Both the position numbers and the translations under genes were made by a program. Positions 1 to 8,790 of a DNA stretch of 64,000 bases are shown in pieces; the first letter of the stretch is position 1; each line of letters begins with the position of its first letter. The notes below the pieces were generated by a model. It did not search any database. It worked only from the letters and a program-made list of their open reading frames with translations, and had not been told where the DNA came from. Source of the DNA: a virus. The stretch lies in IMG/VR virus record IMGVR_UViG_3300037104_000911, positions 1-64,000 of that record, one strand, 5' to 3'.

Positions 1-382
1 CTGTTATTCCACTATAACCTGAAATTCCTGAATCTCCACTTATACCTGATATTCCTGAGTAACCAGAAATTCCTGAATCTCCGCTTATTCCTGAATCTCC
101 AGATATTCCACTATAACCTGAAATTCCAGAATAACCACTATATCCTGATATTCCTAATCCACTATAACCAGAGATTCCACTATATCCAGAAACTCCCAAT
201 TCTCCACCCGCAGACCATGCGGAAGATCTAGCTGCTATTTTACTTGATGCTGCAGCAGCCTTAACCATAGCATTAGAAGCAGCATCACTTGCACTTTCAG
301 CATTTACAATAGCATTAGAAGCAGCATCACTTGCAGCAGCTATATCAGAAGGATTAAAGGTGGCACTAAGAAATCCAGGCAT
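1..382 (-). CDS. Tail-fibre protein with GYSG collagen-like repeats (partial, runs off left edge)
   Basis: The frame opens at an ATG at 380-382 and stays open to base 1, so the C-terminus is missing. The first ~60 residues are Ala/Ser-rich (ASDAASNAIV-type repeats). From about residue 66 the protein turns into SGYSGISGYSG and SGDSG collagen-like repeats, the same repeat found in the neighbouring fibre genes. Its N-terminus (MPGFLSATFNPSDI) resembles that of the gene at 1662-2159 (MAGYLSMTFDPANI), so the two are paralogues. The start overlaps the stop of the upstream small gene (TAATG), indicating translational coupling. Likely a fibre or fibre-linker subunit; the role is inferred from repeats and context. 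Confidence 0.8.
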   Translation of the reverse strand, partial: MPGFLSATFNPSDIAAASDAASNAIVNAESASDAASNAMVKAAAASSKIAARSSAWSAGGELGVSGYSGISGYSGLGISGYSGYSGISGYSGISGDSGISGDSGISGYSGISGISGDSGISGYSGIT

Positions 383-543
383 TAGTTCTCCTTACTATCT
401 ATCTTTAAAATCTTAAAACTTCCATCTTTATTAATAGTATTTTTTATTGTACTTCTTAATTCTCTTACTTTAATACGCCAATCTCCTTCATATCCATAAG
501 ATACATTAGTAACAACTGTAAATGTAATTTGTTTTGTTTCCAT
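382..543 (-). CDS. Small hypothetical protein, 53 aa
   Basis: ATG at 541-543 follows an AGGAG ribosome-binding site, and the TAA stop shares bases with the ATG of the next fibre gene. The product (METKQITFTVV...) looks like a small beta-strand-rich protein with no family I recognise. Tight coupling to the fibre gene suggests a structural or fibre-assembly role, but this is only context. Confidence 0.6.
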   Translation of the reverse strand: METKQITFTVVTNVSYGYEGDWRIKVRELRSTIKNTINKDGSFKILKIDSKEN

Positions 544-554
544 TTATATTACTC

Positions 555-1589
555 CTATTTTTTAGCAAGAAGTTCATTATAAAGTTCTATATATGTCTTA
601 ACATGTTTTTCTCTATCAAAGTTTTCTTTAGCATATTTAATTGTATCTTCTTTTAATGTACTTTTTGGAGCTTTTAAATCATTCCAACATTGTATAATTT
701 GATCAGCAATAGAATGAAGATCGAAAGGTTTAGCATGATATTTTGTATATTCTCCATTATAACTAACAACAGGAATACCATAAGACATCATTTCCATTGT
801 TACTCGACTAGCAATTCCAGAATAATTATTATTAAATCCAATATCTGCCCCTGCTTGAAATGGTTTTAAATTATTATTTGCAAGCTGTATATTTTCACAA
901 GCTGTTTCTAATGCTCTTTTATGACTTCTAACAAACATATTTCTCCACATTCCAATTGGTTCTAATAACAAAGAAAATATATTTAATCTTGCTTCTGGTA
1001 TCTTTTCAATTATATATGGCATCGACCATATAATATGCATTGGAAGTTTTTCTACTCTTGGAGTATCACAAGAAATTATTGCTGGGTGATTATCATATTT
1101 CCAAGGAACAACATCTTGTAATTCTTCAAGATCAATACTATTAGGAATATATCTACATCTTCCAACTTTTTCATCATATAACTTCATAATATCATATTCA
1201 TGAGTATTAAGACAAACTGTTGCATCCATAGTCCATAATAAATTAATATGTAAATTAAAAGAATCACTAACCTTTTCCCATTCCTTAAATACCATATGTT
1301 CAGTAGGACCATGTAAAACAGCTACGGTTACTTTCTTTGTTTGTATTTTTTTCATTTCTACATCATCAGGAAAACTAGAATGTAAAACCCATACATCTGC
1401 TTTCTTTGCTTCTTCCCATGTAATAGGTTTGAAGCCTTTATCATCTCTTTCAGAAGTAGGTGTAGCTTCGTATGAAATAGCAAGTTCTGACCTTTCTCCA
1501 GCACGAGTTTCATATTTACATTGATTCTTTACGGATTCATACATTCCACTAATTCTTGGACCCCAATTGCTCCAATGAACAATAAACAT
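555..1589 (-). CDS. GT-B glycosyltransferase (family 4-like)
   Basis: 344 aa. The C-terminal half has the usual donor-binding pattern of group 1/GT4 glycosyltransferases: YIPNSIDLEEL, then SRVTMEMMSYGIPVVSYNGE near residues 260-280, matching the family signature in which a conserved acidic residue is followed by 'G.PVV'. The N-terminal half has HSSFPDD and VAVLHGPTEH segments typical of the acceptor Rossmann domain. It is cytoplasmic with no signal peptide. Lying among tail-fibre genes, it could glycosylate virion proteins or modify host surface sugars; the substrate cannot be read from sequence. A second GT-B enzyme lies at 58621-59559. Confidence 0.8.
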   Translation of the reverse strand: MFIVHWSNWGPRISGMYESVKNQCKYETRAGERSELAISYEATPTSERDDKGFKPITWEEAKKADVWVLHSSFPDDVEMKKIQTKKVTVAVLHGPTEHMVFKEWEKVSDSFNLHINLLWTMDATVCLNTHEYDIMKLYDEKVGRCRYIPNSIDLEELQDVVPWKYDNHPAIISCDTPRVEKLPMHIIWSMPYIIEKIPEARLNIFSLLLEPIGMWRNMFVRSHKRALETACENIQLANNNLKPFQAGADIGFNNNYSGIASRVTMEMMSYGIPVVSYNGEYTKYHAKPFDLHSIADQIIQCWNDLKAPKSTLKEDTIKYAKENFDREKHVKTYIELYNELLAKK

Positions 1590-1616
1590 TCAATTTTCTC
1601 CTTTCTTTTATTAAAT

Positions 1617-1648
1617 AAAGGGAACAGGTGAAAAAACCCGTTCCCTTT
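1617..1648 (-). terminator. Rho-independent terminator
   Basis: A 9-bp stem (AAAGGGAAC/GTTCCCTTT) with an inner AACCC/GGGTT pairing, followed on the minus strand by ATTTAATAAAA. It separates the Ala-rich fibre gene from the glycosyltransferase. Confidence 0.7.
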
Positions 1649-1661
1649 ACTCAATTATTCC

Positions 1662-2159
1662 TTACGCTTTTGCTAAAGAACTGTAACGTACTTTGATGTC
1701 TCCTGCAGAAGTAATAATAACATTCTTTACAGCTCTGGAACCAACACCAGGATCTGTAAAGACTGCACTTGACAATCTTGCTTTAGCTGCTAAACCTGCT
1801 GAAGCCCCTGCATTATTTGCAGACGCTTTACTACCAGCATCAGATGCAGCAAGAACTGCCTGAGATGCTGATCCCACTGCTGCTACTGCTTTACTACCAG
1901 CAACAGTTGCTTTACTACCAGCATCAGAAGCAGCAAGAACTGCCTGAGATGCTGCTGCAACTGCAACAACCGCTTTACTATCAGCAACAACCGCTTTACT
2001 ACCAGCATCACTTACTGCTAATGTAGCCTGAGAAGCTGCTGCCTTAGCAACACCCGCTTTACTACCAGCATCAGATGCAGTTAGAACTGCCTGAGAAGCT
2101 GCTGCCCTTGCAGTTTCGATATTAGCAGGATCAAAAGTCATACTTAGATATCCAGCCAT
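1662..2159 (-). CDS. Ala/Ser-rich repeat protein, probable fibre shaft or linker
   Basis: 165 aa built mainly of repeats of the form AASQAVLAASDAGSKAVVA (about seven imperfect copies, residues 15-125), followed by a short beta-like C-terminal domain. The repeat periodicity suits a helical or coiled shaft. The N-terminus is paralogous to the fibre fragment at 1-382. No signal peptide. Its position between glycosyltransferase and methyltransferase genes in the fibre cluster supports a virion role. The plus-strand frames over this gene are low-complexity shadows of the repeats. Confidence 0.75.
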   Translation of the reverse strand: MAGYLSMTFDPANIETARAAASQAVLTASDAGSKAGVAKAAASQATLAVSDAGSKAVVADSKAVVAVAAASQAVLAASDAGSKATVAGSKAVAAVGSASQAVLAASDAGSKASANNAGASAGLAAKARLSSAVFTDPGVGSRAVKNVIITSAGDIKVRYSSLAKA

Positions 2160-2198
2160 AGTTTTAGTCTCCTTTTTTTAGAGTCGATCACCTAAAGT

Positions 2199-2750
2199 CT
2201 ATTCTTCGTTTCGACAGACTGCTACCATAGGATTTTCATAACTTGAAACCAGCGGTTCCATTTTGTAGGTTCTTAAATTAACACTTGCAAAAGCTGTCTT
2301 AAGCAAACCTTCAAATTCTTTTGGGCCATACTCTCTTATATGAGTATCTGCCTTTCTATATCTACTTAGTCTATTTGGAGTGGAAATAATTGCAGTCCCA
2401 TTCCAATTTAACATCTTTTTTACATTTAATAAAGCTTGTTTATCATGTTTAATATGTTCAATTACATCAATCATAACTATAAAATCATATGGACCATCAT
2501 CAATACCTTTTTGTATATCTCCAAATTTGAATTGTAGCTTTGGAATAGGAAAAACTTTCTCAGCAAAATTTAATCCACACTCATCCATTTCATATGCAGT
2601 AACATTATGAGCATTTACTGTAAGAAGATGAGTTCCAAAACCTGTACCAAAACCTATATCTGCCACATTACCTCTTACTATTTTTGATACTTGCTCATAA
2701 ATATCAAATTGTGGACTTAAAACATAACGTAGTCTATTCCAAAGTTCCAT
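2199..2750 (-). CDS. Class I SAM-dependent methyltransferase
   Basis: 183 aa. Motif I is VADIGFGTGFGTHLL (about residues 30-44). An acidic residue ends the next strand (AYEMDE). FIVMIDVIEHIKHD (about 90-103) is motif IV-like, and AIISTPNR follows. This is the layout of small UbiE/Methyltransf_11-type enzymes. The target is unknown; neighbours suggest a sugar or fibre protein. The start and its ribosome-binding site are duplicated 60 bp upstream (see the repeat feature); the start chosen leads into the full-length frame. Confidence 0.8.
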   Translation of the reverse strand: MELWNRLRYVLSPQFDIYEQVSKIVRGNVADIGFGTGFGTHLLTVNAHNVTAYEMDECGLNFAEKVFPIPKLQFKFGDIQKGIDDGPYDFIVMIDVIEHIKHDKQALLNVKKMLNWNGTAIISTPNRLSRYRKADTHIREYGPKEFEGLLKTAFASVNLRTYKMEPLVSSYENPMVAVCRNEE

Positions 2751-2835
2751 AGAAATTCACTCCTTATTATTTATTCTAGAAATATAACGTAGTCTATTCC
2801 AAAGTTCCATAGAAATTCACTCCTTATTATTTATT
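2724..2835. repeat. Tandem duplication (60-bp period) of the methyltransferase start region
   Basis: Bases 2724-2775 and 2784-2835 are identical. Each copy holds, on the minus strand, an AAGGAG ribosome-binding site, an ATG and the codons for MELWNRLRY. The outer copy therefore opens a 17-codon mini-ORF (2757-2810) that ends in TGA inside the inner ribosome-binding region. It is a recent duplication or a leader-peptide arrangement. Confidence 0.9.
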
Positions 2836-2853
2836 TGTTCTAGAAATATTTTG
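2824..2853 (-). promoter_or_regulatory. AGAACA-type promoter-like motif
   Basis: On the minus strand, TCTAGAACAAATAAATAATA lies just upstream of the duplicated methyltransferase leader. It is one of a dozen similar AGAACA plus A/T elements upstream of minus-strand genes in this window. Confidence 0.5.
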
Positions 2854-2856
2854 ATT

Positions 2857-3636
2857 TTATGATGGAATATCATCGTATGTTATTACAACTTTTAAATCAG
2901 AATCCAATCTAATATTTGTAATTCTATATCCACTTGTTCCAGGAGGAGAAATACTTGTTATTAAATTTGAAGTATCTGCTGAATATCCACTATAACCTGA
3001 AACACCATCAAGTCCAGAATAACCTGAAATACCATCAAGACCGCTATATCCAGAAACACCATCATAACCACCAAATCCAGAGTACCCACTTATTCCTAAT
3101 CCACTATATCCAGAGTACCCACTTATTCCTAATCCAGAATATCCACTATATCCTGAAGTTCCTGTAGATGATCCTAAACCTATTGTACCTACATAAATAT
3201 AACAACTTAATTTTGGAGGCATATTTGGAGGAACAGTTCCATAAAAGCTTAAAACACCAGATTCAGTATCTAAAATCCAGTCTCCTTGCCCAAAAGGAAT
3301 TGTAGCTCCAGTACTATCTTTCAAAAGATAATTAAAAGAACCATCACCATAATTAAATGGAATAGTATTAATTATATCAGGATGATAAAAGGCATTTGTT
3401 GTTCCTGGTACTGCTATAAGAACTTTATCAACCCATCGTTTTACTACTCCACTAATTTCTCCATCATTTAAAACAGGAGCAGTAGTGGGAATAGCATCTA
3501 CCCATATTTGATTGGATAGTACCGATGGTAGACCTTTTTTTGGCTCTTCAAAAAAGTCACGAAGAGTAGTAGTTTCACCCACTCCCATAGCTTTCTTAAA
3601 AAGCTTTGATGATTTTTGGTCTGTTGTTAATGCCAT
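2857..3636 (-). CDS. Fibre protein with C-terminal GYSG repeats
   Basis: 259 aa. Residues 1-150 form a non-repetitive beta-rich domain with an N-terminal KSSKLFKKAMGVGETT segment that may attach to the virion. Residues ~155-225 are collagen-like GYSGYSGLGISGYSG repeats, ending with a short cap (ITNIRLDSDLKVVITYDDIPS). The layout of attachment domain, collagen-like shaft and cap is typical of phage fibres. It sits next to the giant fibre gene and probably shares its transcript. Confidence 0.75.
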   Translation of the reverse strand: MALTTDQKSSKLFKKAMGVGETTTLRDFFEEPKKGLPSVLSNQIWVDAIPTTAPVLNDGEISGVVKRWVDKVLIAVPGTTNAFYHPDIINTIPFNYGDGSFNYLLKDSTGATIPFGQGDWILDTESGVLSFYGTVPPNMPPKLSCYIYVGTIGLGSSTGTSGYSGYSGLGISGYSGYSGLGISGYSGFGGYDGVSGYSGLDGISGYSGLDGVSGYSGYSADTSNLITSISPPGTSGYRITNIRLDSDLKVVITYDDIPS

Positions 3637-3652
3637 GTATAATTACCCACCC

Positions 3653-6600
3653 TTACGAAACAGTAATTGAACCAAAAGTTTTAGTATCTGCAGAAGGTAA
3701 ACCAATTCTAACGTAGACTTGACCTGTTCTAACGGAAGAACCAAATGTAACCTTATGAGATGTTGATGTTGAGTTTCCAACAACACAAGCTGGATCACCA
3801 TTATTAACTGGATCACCAACACCAGGATAAGCTGCATTTGCATCTATCCATCCAGTAACCCCTTCAACCTTAACATAAATTCTTAAATTACTTACAATTA
3901 CACTTGAACCAAATCCAGAAGAATTATTAAATACAATAGTTATAGAAGAAGCATTTGTTATACTTAAAGGATTAAATGTTACATAACGCCAATCAGTTCC
4001 CATTCCTGTAGAATAATCTGGACCTGCTGTAGGAAGATTATTGGTATAATTTCCTGTAGGTCTTCTATACAATCCATTGAGAAGTTGTAATTCTTCAACA
4101 TAAGTAGTCTTTAAACTTATAGTGGAATCATATGCGCTTGTATAACCCAATGCTGGAAATTGTCCAGATCCTGAAGTTTTTCTAGTAGATTCATTGCTAA
4201 CTGTATCTACTCTAATAGTGGTACTTTGAGCAATATTATAAGAAGTAGTTTTAGAATTATATCCATATAATGTAAATGCTGAAGTTTCAGAATATTTATT
4301 AGTAACAACCGTTACATTAATATCTATATCAATATTATCATCATCATTGTAAGGTGTAGCTGAAGGAGCAATATCAGGACTATTTGTAATCCCTCCAGTT
4401 GAAGTTATACTTGCAACTCTTACCTTAGCATAATGAGTATTAACAGCATTAGCTAATCTAAATTGAATTCTAATAGTTTCACCGACTGCCATTGAAACTA
4501 CACCAGATATATATCTTGTGATACCCGAACCTGATGATGCTATAGCTGAATTATTGCTAAGAGTTACAACACCAGGATCATCAACATAGAAAGATAAAGA
4601 ACTATCTCCTGTAATACTATGAGATAACATATAAGTATGTAAACCAACAGCAAGATTTACTAATGGTGTAATATTAGCAATTAGTTGTTTCCAAAATCCT
4701 TGTTTTCCTGCTTGACCCACATAAGGATCTGTATCTGCAGTAATATTTAACCAAAGGTATGCGCCTACATCACTTGCAGATGAAATAATTTTACTACCAT
4801 GTGATACTGTATCAACTTTAGCTTCTAATGTTCCATTATCTCCATCAAAGAAATTACTACAAGTTCCAACAGGTTTAAGAACATCAGTACATTTATCTTC
4901 AGTTTGAGAACCAATACTTGATCTATATGCTTGATAAGAGGATAATATCATTGATATTACTGATAAATAAGAAGGTTTAGCAGGAGCTAATTTATTAAGA
5001 ACAGAATCAATTTCAGATAGAGCTTCTTGAACATCATCATCTGTTGAGGATAAAAATACCCAACCTGTTGATGTAGTAATAATATCAGCTGGGTGACCAC
5101 TTGTTAATAAATCAGGTAGCTCAGAATGTGTATAAACACCTGCTTCTCCACTAAATCCAGAAATACCAACTCCTGAGAACCCACTTATTCCTATTCCATC
5201 TATACCTGAATATCCGCTTGCTCCTAAAGTTCCACTATAACCAGATATTCCTAGTCCATCAATACCACTATAACCGCTAAATCCAGACTCTCCACCACCT
5301 AGTCCATCAAGACCACTATATCCAGAAATACCTACTCCATCTATTCCACTGTATCCAGAAATACCTATTTCACCACTATAACCAGATATACCATCAAGAC
5401 CGCTATATCCTGAAATTCCTATTTCACCACTGTAACCTGACTCTCCACCACCTACTCCACCATAACCACTTGCTCCTGAATAACCAGATACACCATCAAG
5501 ACCGCTAGAACCAGAAGTAATTAGTAAACTCCAATAAGTTTCCCAATTAACTCCTACCCCTGGTTCATTAGTAGATGAAGGAGTATTTTCTAATATACAT
5601 ATATAGACATTACCATTATTTGTAACAATATTATTTACATGATAGGCAGGAGATGTTGTTGCTTCATACATTTCCCACTCAACAAGCATTGTATTGCCTG
5701 TATAAGCAAGATCATCAATTTTATAAAATTTATATGAAGTTGAATTAGCAAAATTTATTGTATTCCACCCAACATCAACAGATAATCCGCTAAATGGTCC
5801 TGATAGTTTTGTCCATGATCCATTTACACCATTTGTCGAATCATTTGAACCATAGAAATTTCCATCCTTTAATTGGAGTAAATCCCAACCTGCTAAACTA
5901 TATAATTTTAGTGTAGTAATTATTTTCTCATTACCCACACCAAAATCAATAGCCATATAAGTAAATTTTGAAGGCTGGTTTCCATCATCAACCAATATTC
6001 CATCATCTACATTTTGCTTTACCCCATAATAATTATTGCTATAATGAGGGTAAGAAATATTAGTAACATTTGGACTACTACTACCTGATGACCAAGATCC
6101 TAAATAAATAAGACCAATCCCACTATATCCAGAGGTTCCTATTTCACCACTATAACCGCTAAATCCAGACTCTCCACCACCTAGTCCATCAAGACCACTA
6201 TATCCAGAAATACCTATTTCACCACTAAATCCTGATGTACCTATTCCATCTATTCCGCTATAACCTGAAATACCTAATCCATCAAGACCACTATATCCTG
6301 ATGTTCCTATTCCATCTATTCCGCTATAACCACTATAACCAGATTCTCCACCACCTAATCCATCAAGACCGCTATATCCAGAAACACCTACTCCACTATA
6401 ACCAGAAGGTCCTATTTCACCACTAAATCCAGATATTCCTAATCCATCAATACCACTATATCCAGATATTCCTAATTCACCACTGAATCCAGAAATACCT
6501 ATTCCATCTATTCCGCTATAACCTGAAATACCTAATCCACTATAACCAGATATTCCACTTACTCCACTTACTCCTGATATTCCAGAATAACCAGAAGCAC

Positions 6601-8737
6601 CAGATAATCCATAAATAACTCCACCAGAAGAAACTGCAACATATCCAGCTGTTGCAGATAACCAAACTATTGTTAAATTATTAGTATCTACAAAGGTTAC
6701 AACTGGATAATCATAACGACCATCAACAGCTACATAGTGACCACTTCCATCATTAATAGCTATTTCTACGTTAACAAATTGATAACCTAAATTATGAGGC
6801 ACATTCCATGTTATAGCTGGAGAAGATTGATTAAATACAAATCCACCAGCAATTGCTGTTATTCCACTATAACCAGAAATTCCTGAATATCCACTTACTC
6901 CTGAAATTCCAGAATAACCTGATATTCCTGAATATCCGCTTACTCCTGAGTAACCAGATATTCCAGAATCTCCAGATATTCCAGAATAACCAGATATTCC
7001 ACTATATCCACTTATACCCGAATATCCGCTTACTGCTAATAAACTCCAGTAGGTTATCCAATTAACTCCAATTCCTGGTTCTGTATCAACTGAAGAAGAA
7101 TGTCCTAATATACATAAATAGGTATTACCATTATGAGTAACTATATCATTGAACCCATAGGAAGCAGGAACAGAAGGAAGATCAAAATATTGAGTAGAGA
7201 GATGCACCATATTTGATGCTTGTGCTGTTAAGAAAACTGTATAATTAATATTATCATTAGAACCAGAGACAGTAAAATCTTTAATACTTTGAGAATTATA
7301 TTTACCAACTGTAACACTTGCTATAACTCTAGATATACCAAGATCAACTTTCCACCAGTTGGGTAATTGTGATATATAAAACTGCCAATAACTATTTAGA
7401 TTTGAATCTGAACAATTTGAAGGATCTCCATTTAAGGTTGCCCCAGCTGTATGAGGCATTGTTTCATTATTCCACTTATTATTTACTGGAGAAGGAGCAT
7501 CACATACCCAAAGAGTTGCTTCAGAAACTAAATTACTATCCCAACCAGATATAATATCAAATCGTATATAACGATATTGAGGTAATCCTCCATTTGACCA
7601 TTCACCCTTATATATTAATCCAGCTCCTGAATAACCACTTACACCAGAAATTCCTGAATAACCACTTACACCAGAAATTCCTGAATAACCACTTACACCA
7701 GAAATTCCTGAATAACCAGATGTTCCACTATATCCTGAGTACCCACTGATTCCAGAATAACCTGAAATTCCAGAATATCCACTATCTCCAGAGATTCCAG
7801 AAAACCCACTTACACCAGAAATTCCTGAGTACCCACTTACACCAGAAATTCCACTATATCCCGAAACTCCTGAATCTCCACTTATACCAGAAATCCCACT
7901 ATAACCAGATATACCACTATATCCACTTATACCTGAGTACCCTGATATTCCACTATATCCTGAGTAACCACTGATCCCAGAATAACCAGATATTCCTAAA
8001 TAACCACTTCTACCACTATAACCAGATATACCACTATAACCAGATATACCACTATATCCACTTATACCTGAAACACTACTATAACCACTTATACCTGAAA
8101 AACCAGAATATCCTCGTAATCCTGGTTCATCTGAAAAGTTTATTGGTCTTGAGAAATCTTCTGGAACTGTTTCAAGATTAAATCTTTTAGCATACATTAT
8201 CTGCATTGTAATGTTTGCTTCTAATGGTTTTAAAGATTCAACACCACTTGAGAAAATATAAGTTTTAAGAGTCCATACTCCTAAACTATATGTTATTCTT
8301 CCATAATATTGATTATCAAATGAGTCAAATATTGGGTTAAGATCATCAGAATTTCTTAGATCACATCTGTTTTTTGGAGAATCAGTTGGAACTCCCTCAT
8401 CTGTTCCTGAGGATGATACTGAAATTTCTCCAGTCATATTTGTAGAAATATCATATGATGATACACCCGAAATTCCAGAAATAGGATTTGAAGATTGAAC
8501 ATTTCCGATTAATTTTCTACCAATAAAATCAGCTGTATTTCCTGAAATTCCACTATATCCAGAAATTCCATCTATTCCTCTTATTCCAGAATAACCTGAA
8601 AACCCAGTTACTCCACTATATCCACTAGTTCCTGAATCACCACTATGACCATAGGGACCTGAATATCCACTAATACCAGGGATACCACTAGGACCTGAAT
8701 ATCCACTAGTTCCTACAATTATAGTTGTTTTTTTCAT
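3653..8737 (-). CDS. Giant tail-fibre protein with GYSG repeats and carbohydrate-binding domains
   Basis: 1694 aa, the largest gene here. It alternates long GYSG/GISG/GFSG collagen-like tracts with globular inserts. Two inserts resemble F5/8 type C (discoidin-like) domains: one after GEWSNGGLPQYRYIRFD and one after LGSWSSGSSSPNVT. Each is followed by a short module with NGNTYLCILGHSS or NGNVYICILENTP and a WITYWSLL or WETYWSLL end, like small chitin/cellulose-binding modules. The C-terminal ~450 residues are repeat-free and beta-rich, a likely receptor-binding tip. No chaperone or autocleavage motif is recognised. It probably binds host surface glycans; a fibre role is well supported, the ligand is not. 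Confidence 0.85.
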   Translation of the reverse strand: MKKTTIIVGTSGYSGPSGIPGISGYSGPYGHSGDSGTSGYSGVTGFSGYSGIRGIDGISGYSGISGNTADFIGRKLIGNVQSSNPISGISGVSSYDISTNMTGEISVSSSGTDEGVPTDSPKNRCDLRNSDDLNPIFDSFDNQYYGRITYSLGVWTLKTYIFSSGVESLKPLEANITMQIMYAKRFNLETVPEDFSRPINFSDEPGLRGYSGFSGISGYSSVSGISGYSGISGYSGISGYSGRSGYLGISGYSGISGYSGYSGISGYSGISGYSGISGYSGISGISGDSGVSGYSGISGVSGYSGISGVSGFSGISGDSGYSGISGYSGISGYSGYSGTSGYSGISGVSGYSGISGVSGYSGISGVSGYSGAGLIYKGEWSNGGLPQYRYIRFDIISGWDSNLVSEATLWVCDAPSPVNNKWNNETMPHTAGATLNGDPSNCSDSNLNSYWQFYISQLPNWWKVDLGISRVIASVTVGKYNSQSIKDFTVSGSNDNINYTVFLTAQASNMVHLSTQYFDLPSVPASYGFNDIVTHNGNTYLCILGHSSSVDTEPGIGVNWITYWSLLAVSGYSGISGYSGISGYSGISGDSGISGYSGVSGYSGISGYSGISGVSGYSGISGYSGITAIAGGFVFNQSSPAITWNVPHNLGYQFVNVEIAINDGSGHYVAVDGRYDYPVVTFVDTNNLTIVWLSATAGYVAVSSGGVIYGLSGASGYSGISGVSGVSGISGYSGLGISGYSGIDGIGISGFSGELGISGYSGIDGLGISGFSGEIGPSGYSGVGVSGYSGLDGLGGGESGYSGYSGIDGIGTSGYSGLDGLGISGYSGIDGIGTSGFSGEIGISGYSGLDGLGGGESGFSGYSGEIGTSGYSGIGLIYLGSWSSGSSSPNVTNISYPHYSNNYYGVKQNVDDGILVDDGNQPSKFTYMAIDFGVGNEKIITTLKLYSLAGWDLLQLKDGNFYGSNDSTNGVNGSWTKLSGPFSGLSVDVGWNTINFANSTSYKFYKIDDLAYTGNTMLVEWEMYEATTSPAYHVNNIVTNNGNVYICILENTPSSTNEPGVGVNWETYWSLLITSGSSGLDGVSGYSGASGYGGVGGGESGYSGEIGISGYSGLDGISGYSGEIGISGYSGIDGVGISGYSGLDGLGGGESGFSGYSGIDGLGISGYSGTLGASGYSGIDGIGISGFSGVGISGFSGEAGVYTHSELPDLLTSGHPADIITTSTGWVFLSSTDDDVQEALSEIDSVLNKLAPAKPSYLSVISMILSSYQAYRSSIGSQTEDKCTDVLKPVGTCSNFFDGDNGTLEAKVDTVSHGSKIISSASDVGAYLWLNITADTDPYVGQAGKQGFWKQLIANITPLVNLAVGLHTYMLSHSITGDSSLSFYVDDPGVVTLSNNSAIASSGSGITRYISGVVSMAVGETIRIQFRLANAVNTHYAKVRVASITSTGGITNSPDIAPSATPYNDDDNIDIDINVTVVTNKYSETSAFTLYGYNSKTTSYNIAQSTTIRVDTVSNESTRKTSGSGQFPALGYTSAYDSTISLKTTYVEELQLLNGLYRRPTGNYTNNLPTAGPDYSTGMGTDWRYVTFNPLSITNASSITIVFNNSSGFGSSVIVSNLRIYVKVEGVTGWIDANAAYPGVGDPVNNGDPACVVGNSTSTSHKVTFGSSVRTGQVYVRIGLPSADTKTFGSITVS

Positions 8738-8790
8738 TTTTTTATATTTATCCTAAAAATTAAGTTTATTTTTATTATCCTAAAATAAAA

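Noticed and set aside
6235-7554. Plus-strand ORFs over the fibre gene
   Set aside because: They are low-complexity antisense shadows of the GYSG repeats and lack ribosome-binding sites.
1-8737. CRISPR array or DNA satellite
   Set aside because: The regular DNA repeats are in frame and encode GYSG collagen-like protein repeats with variable spacing.
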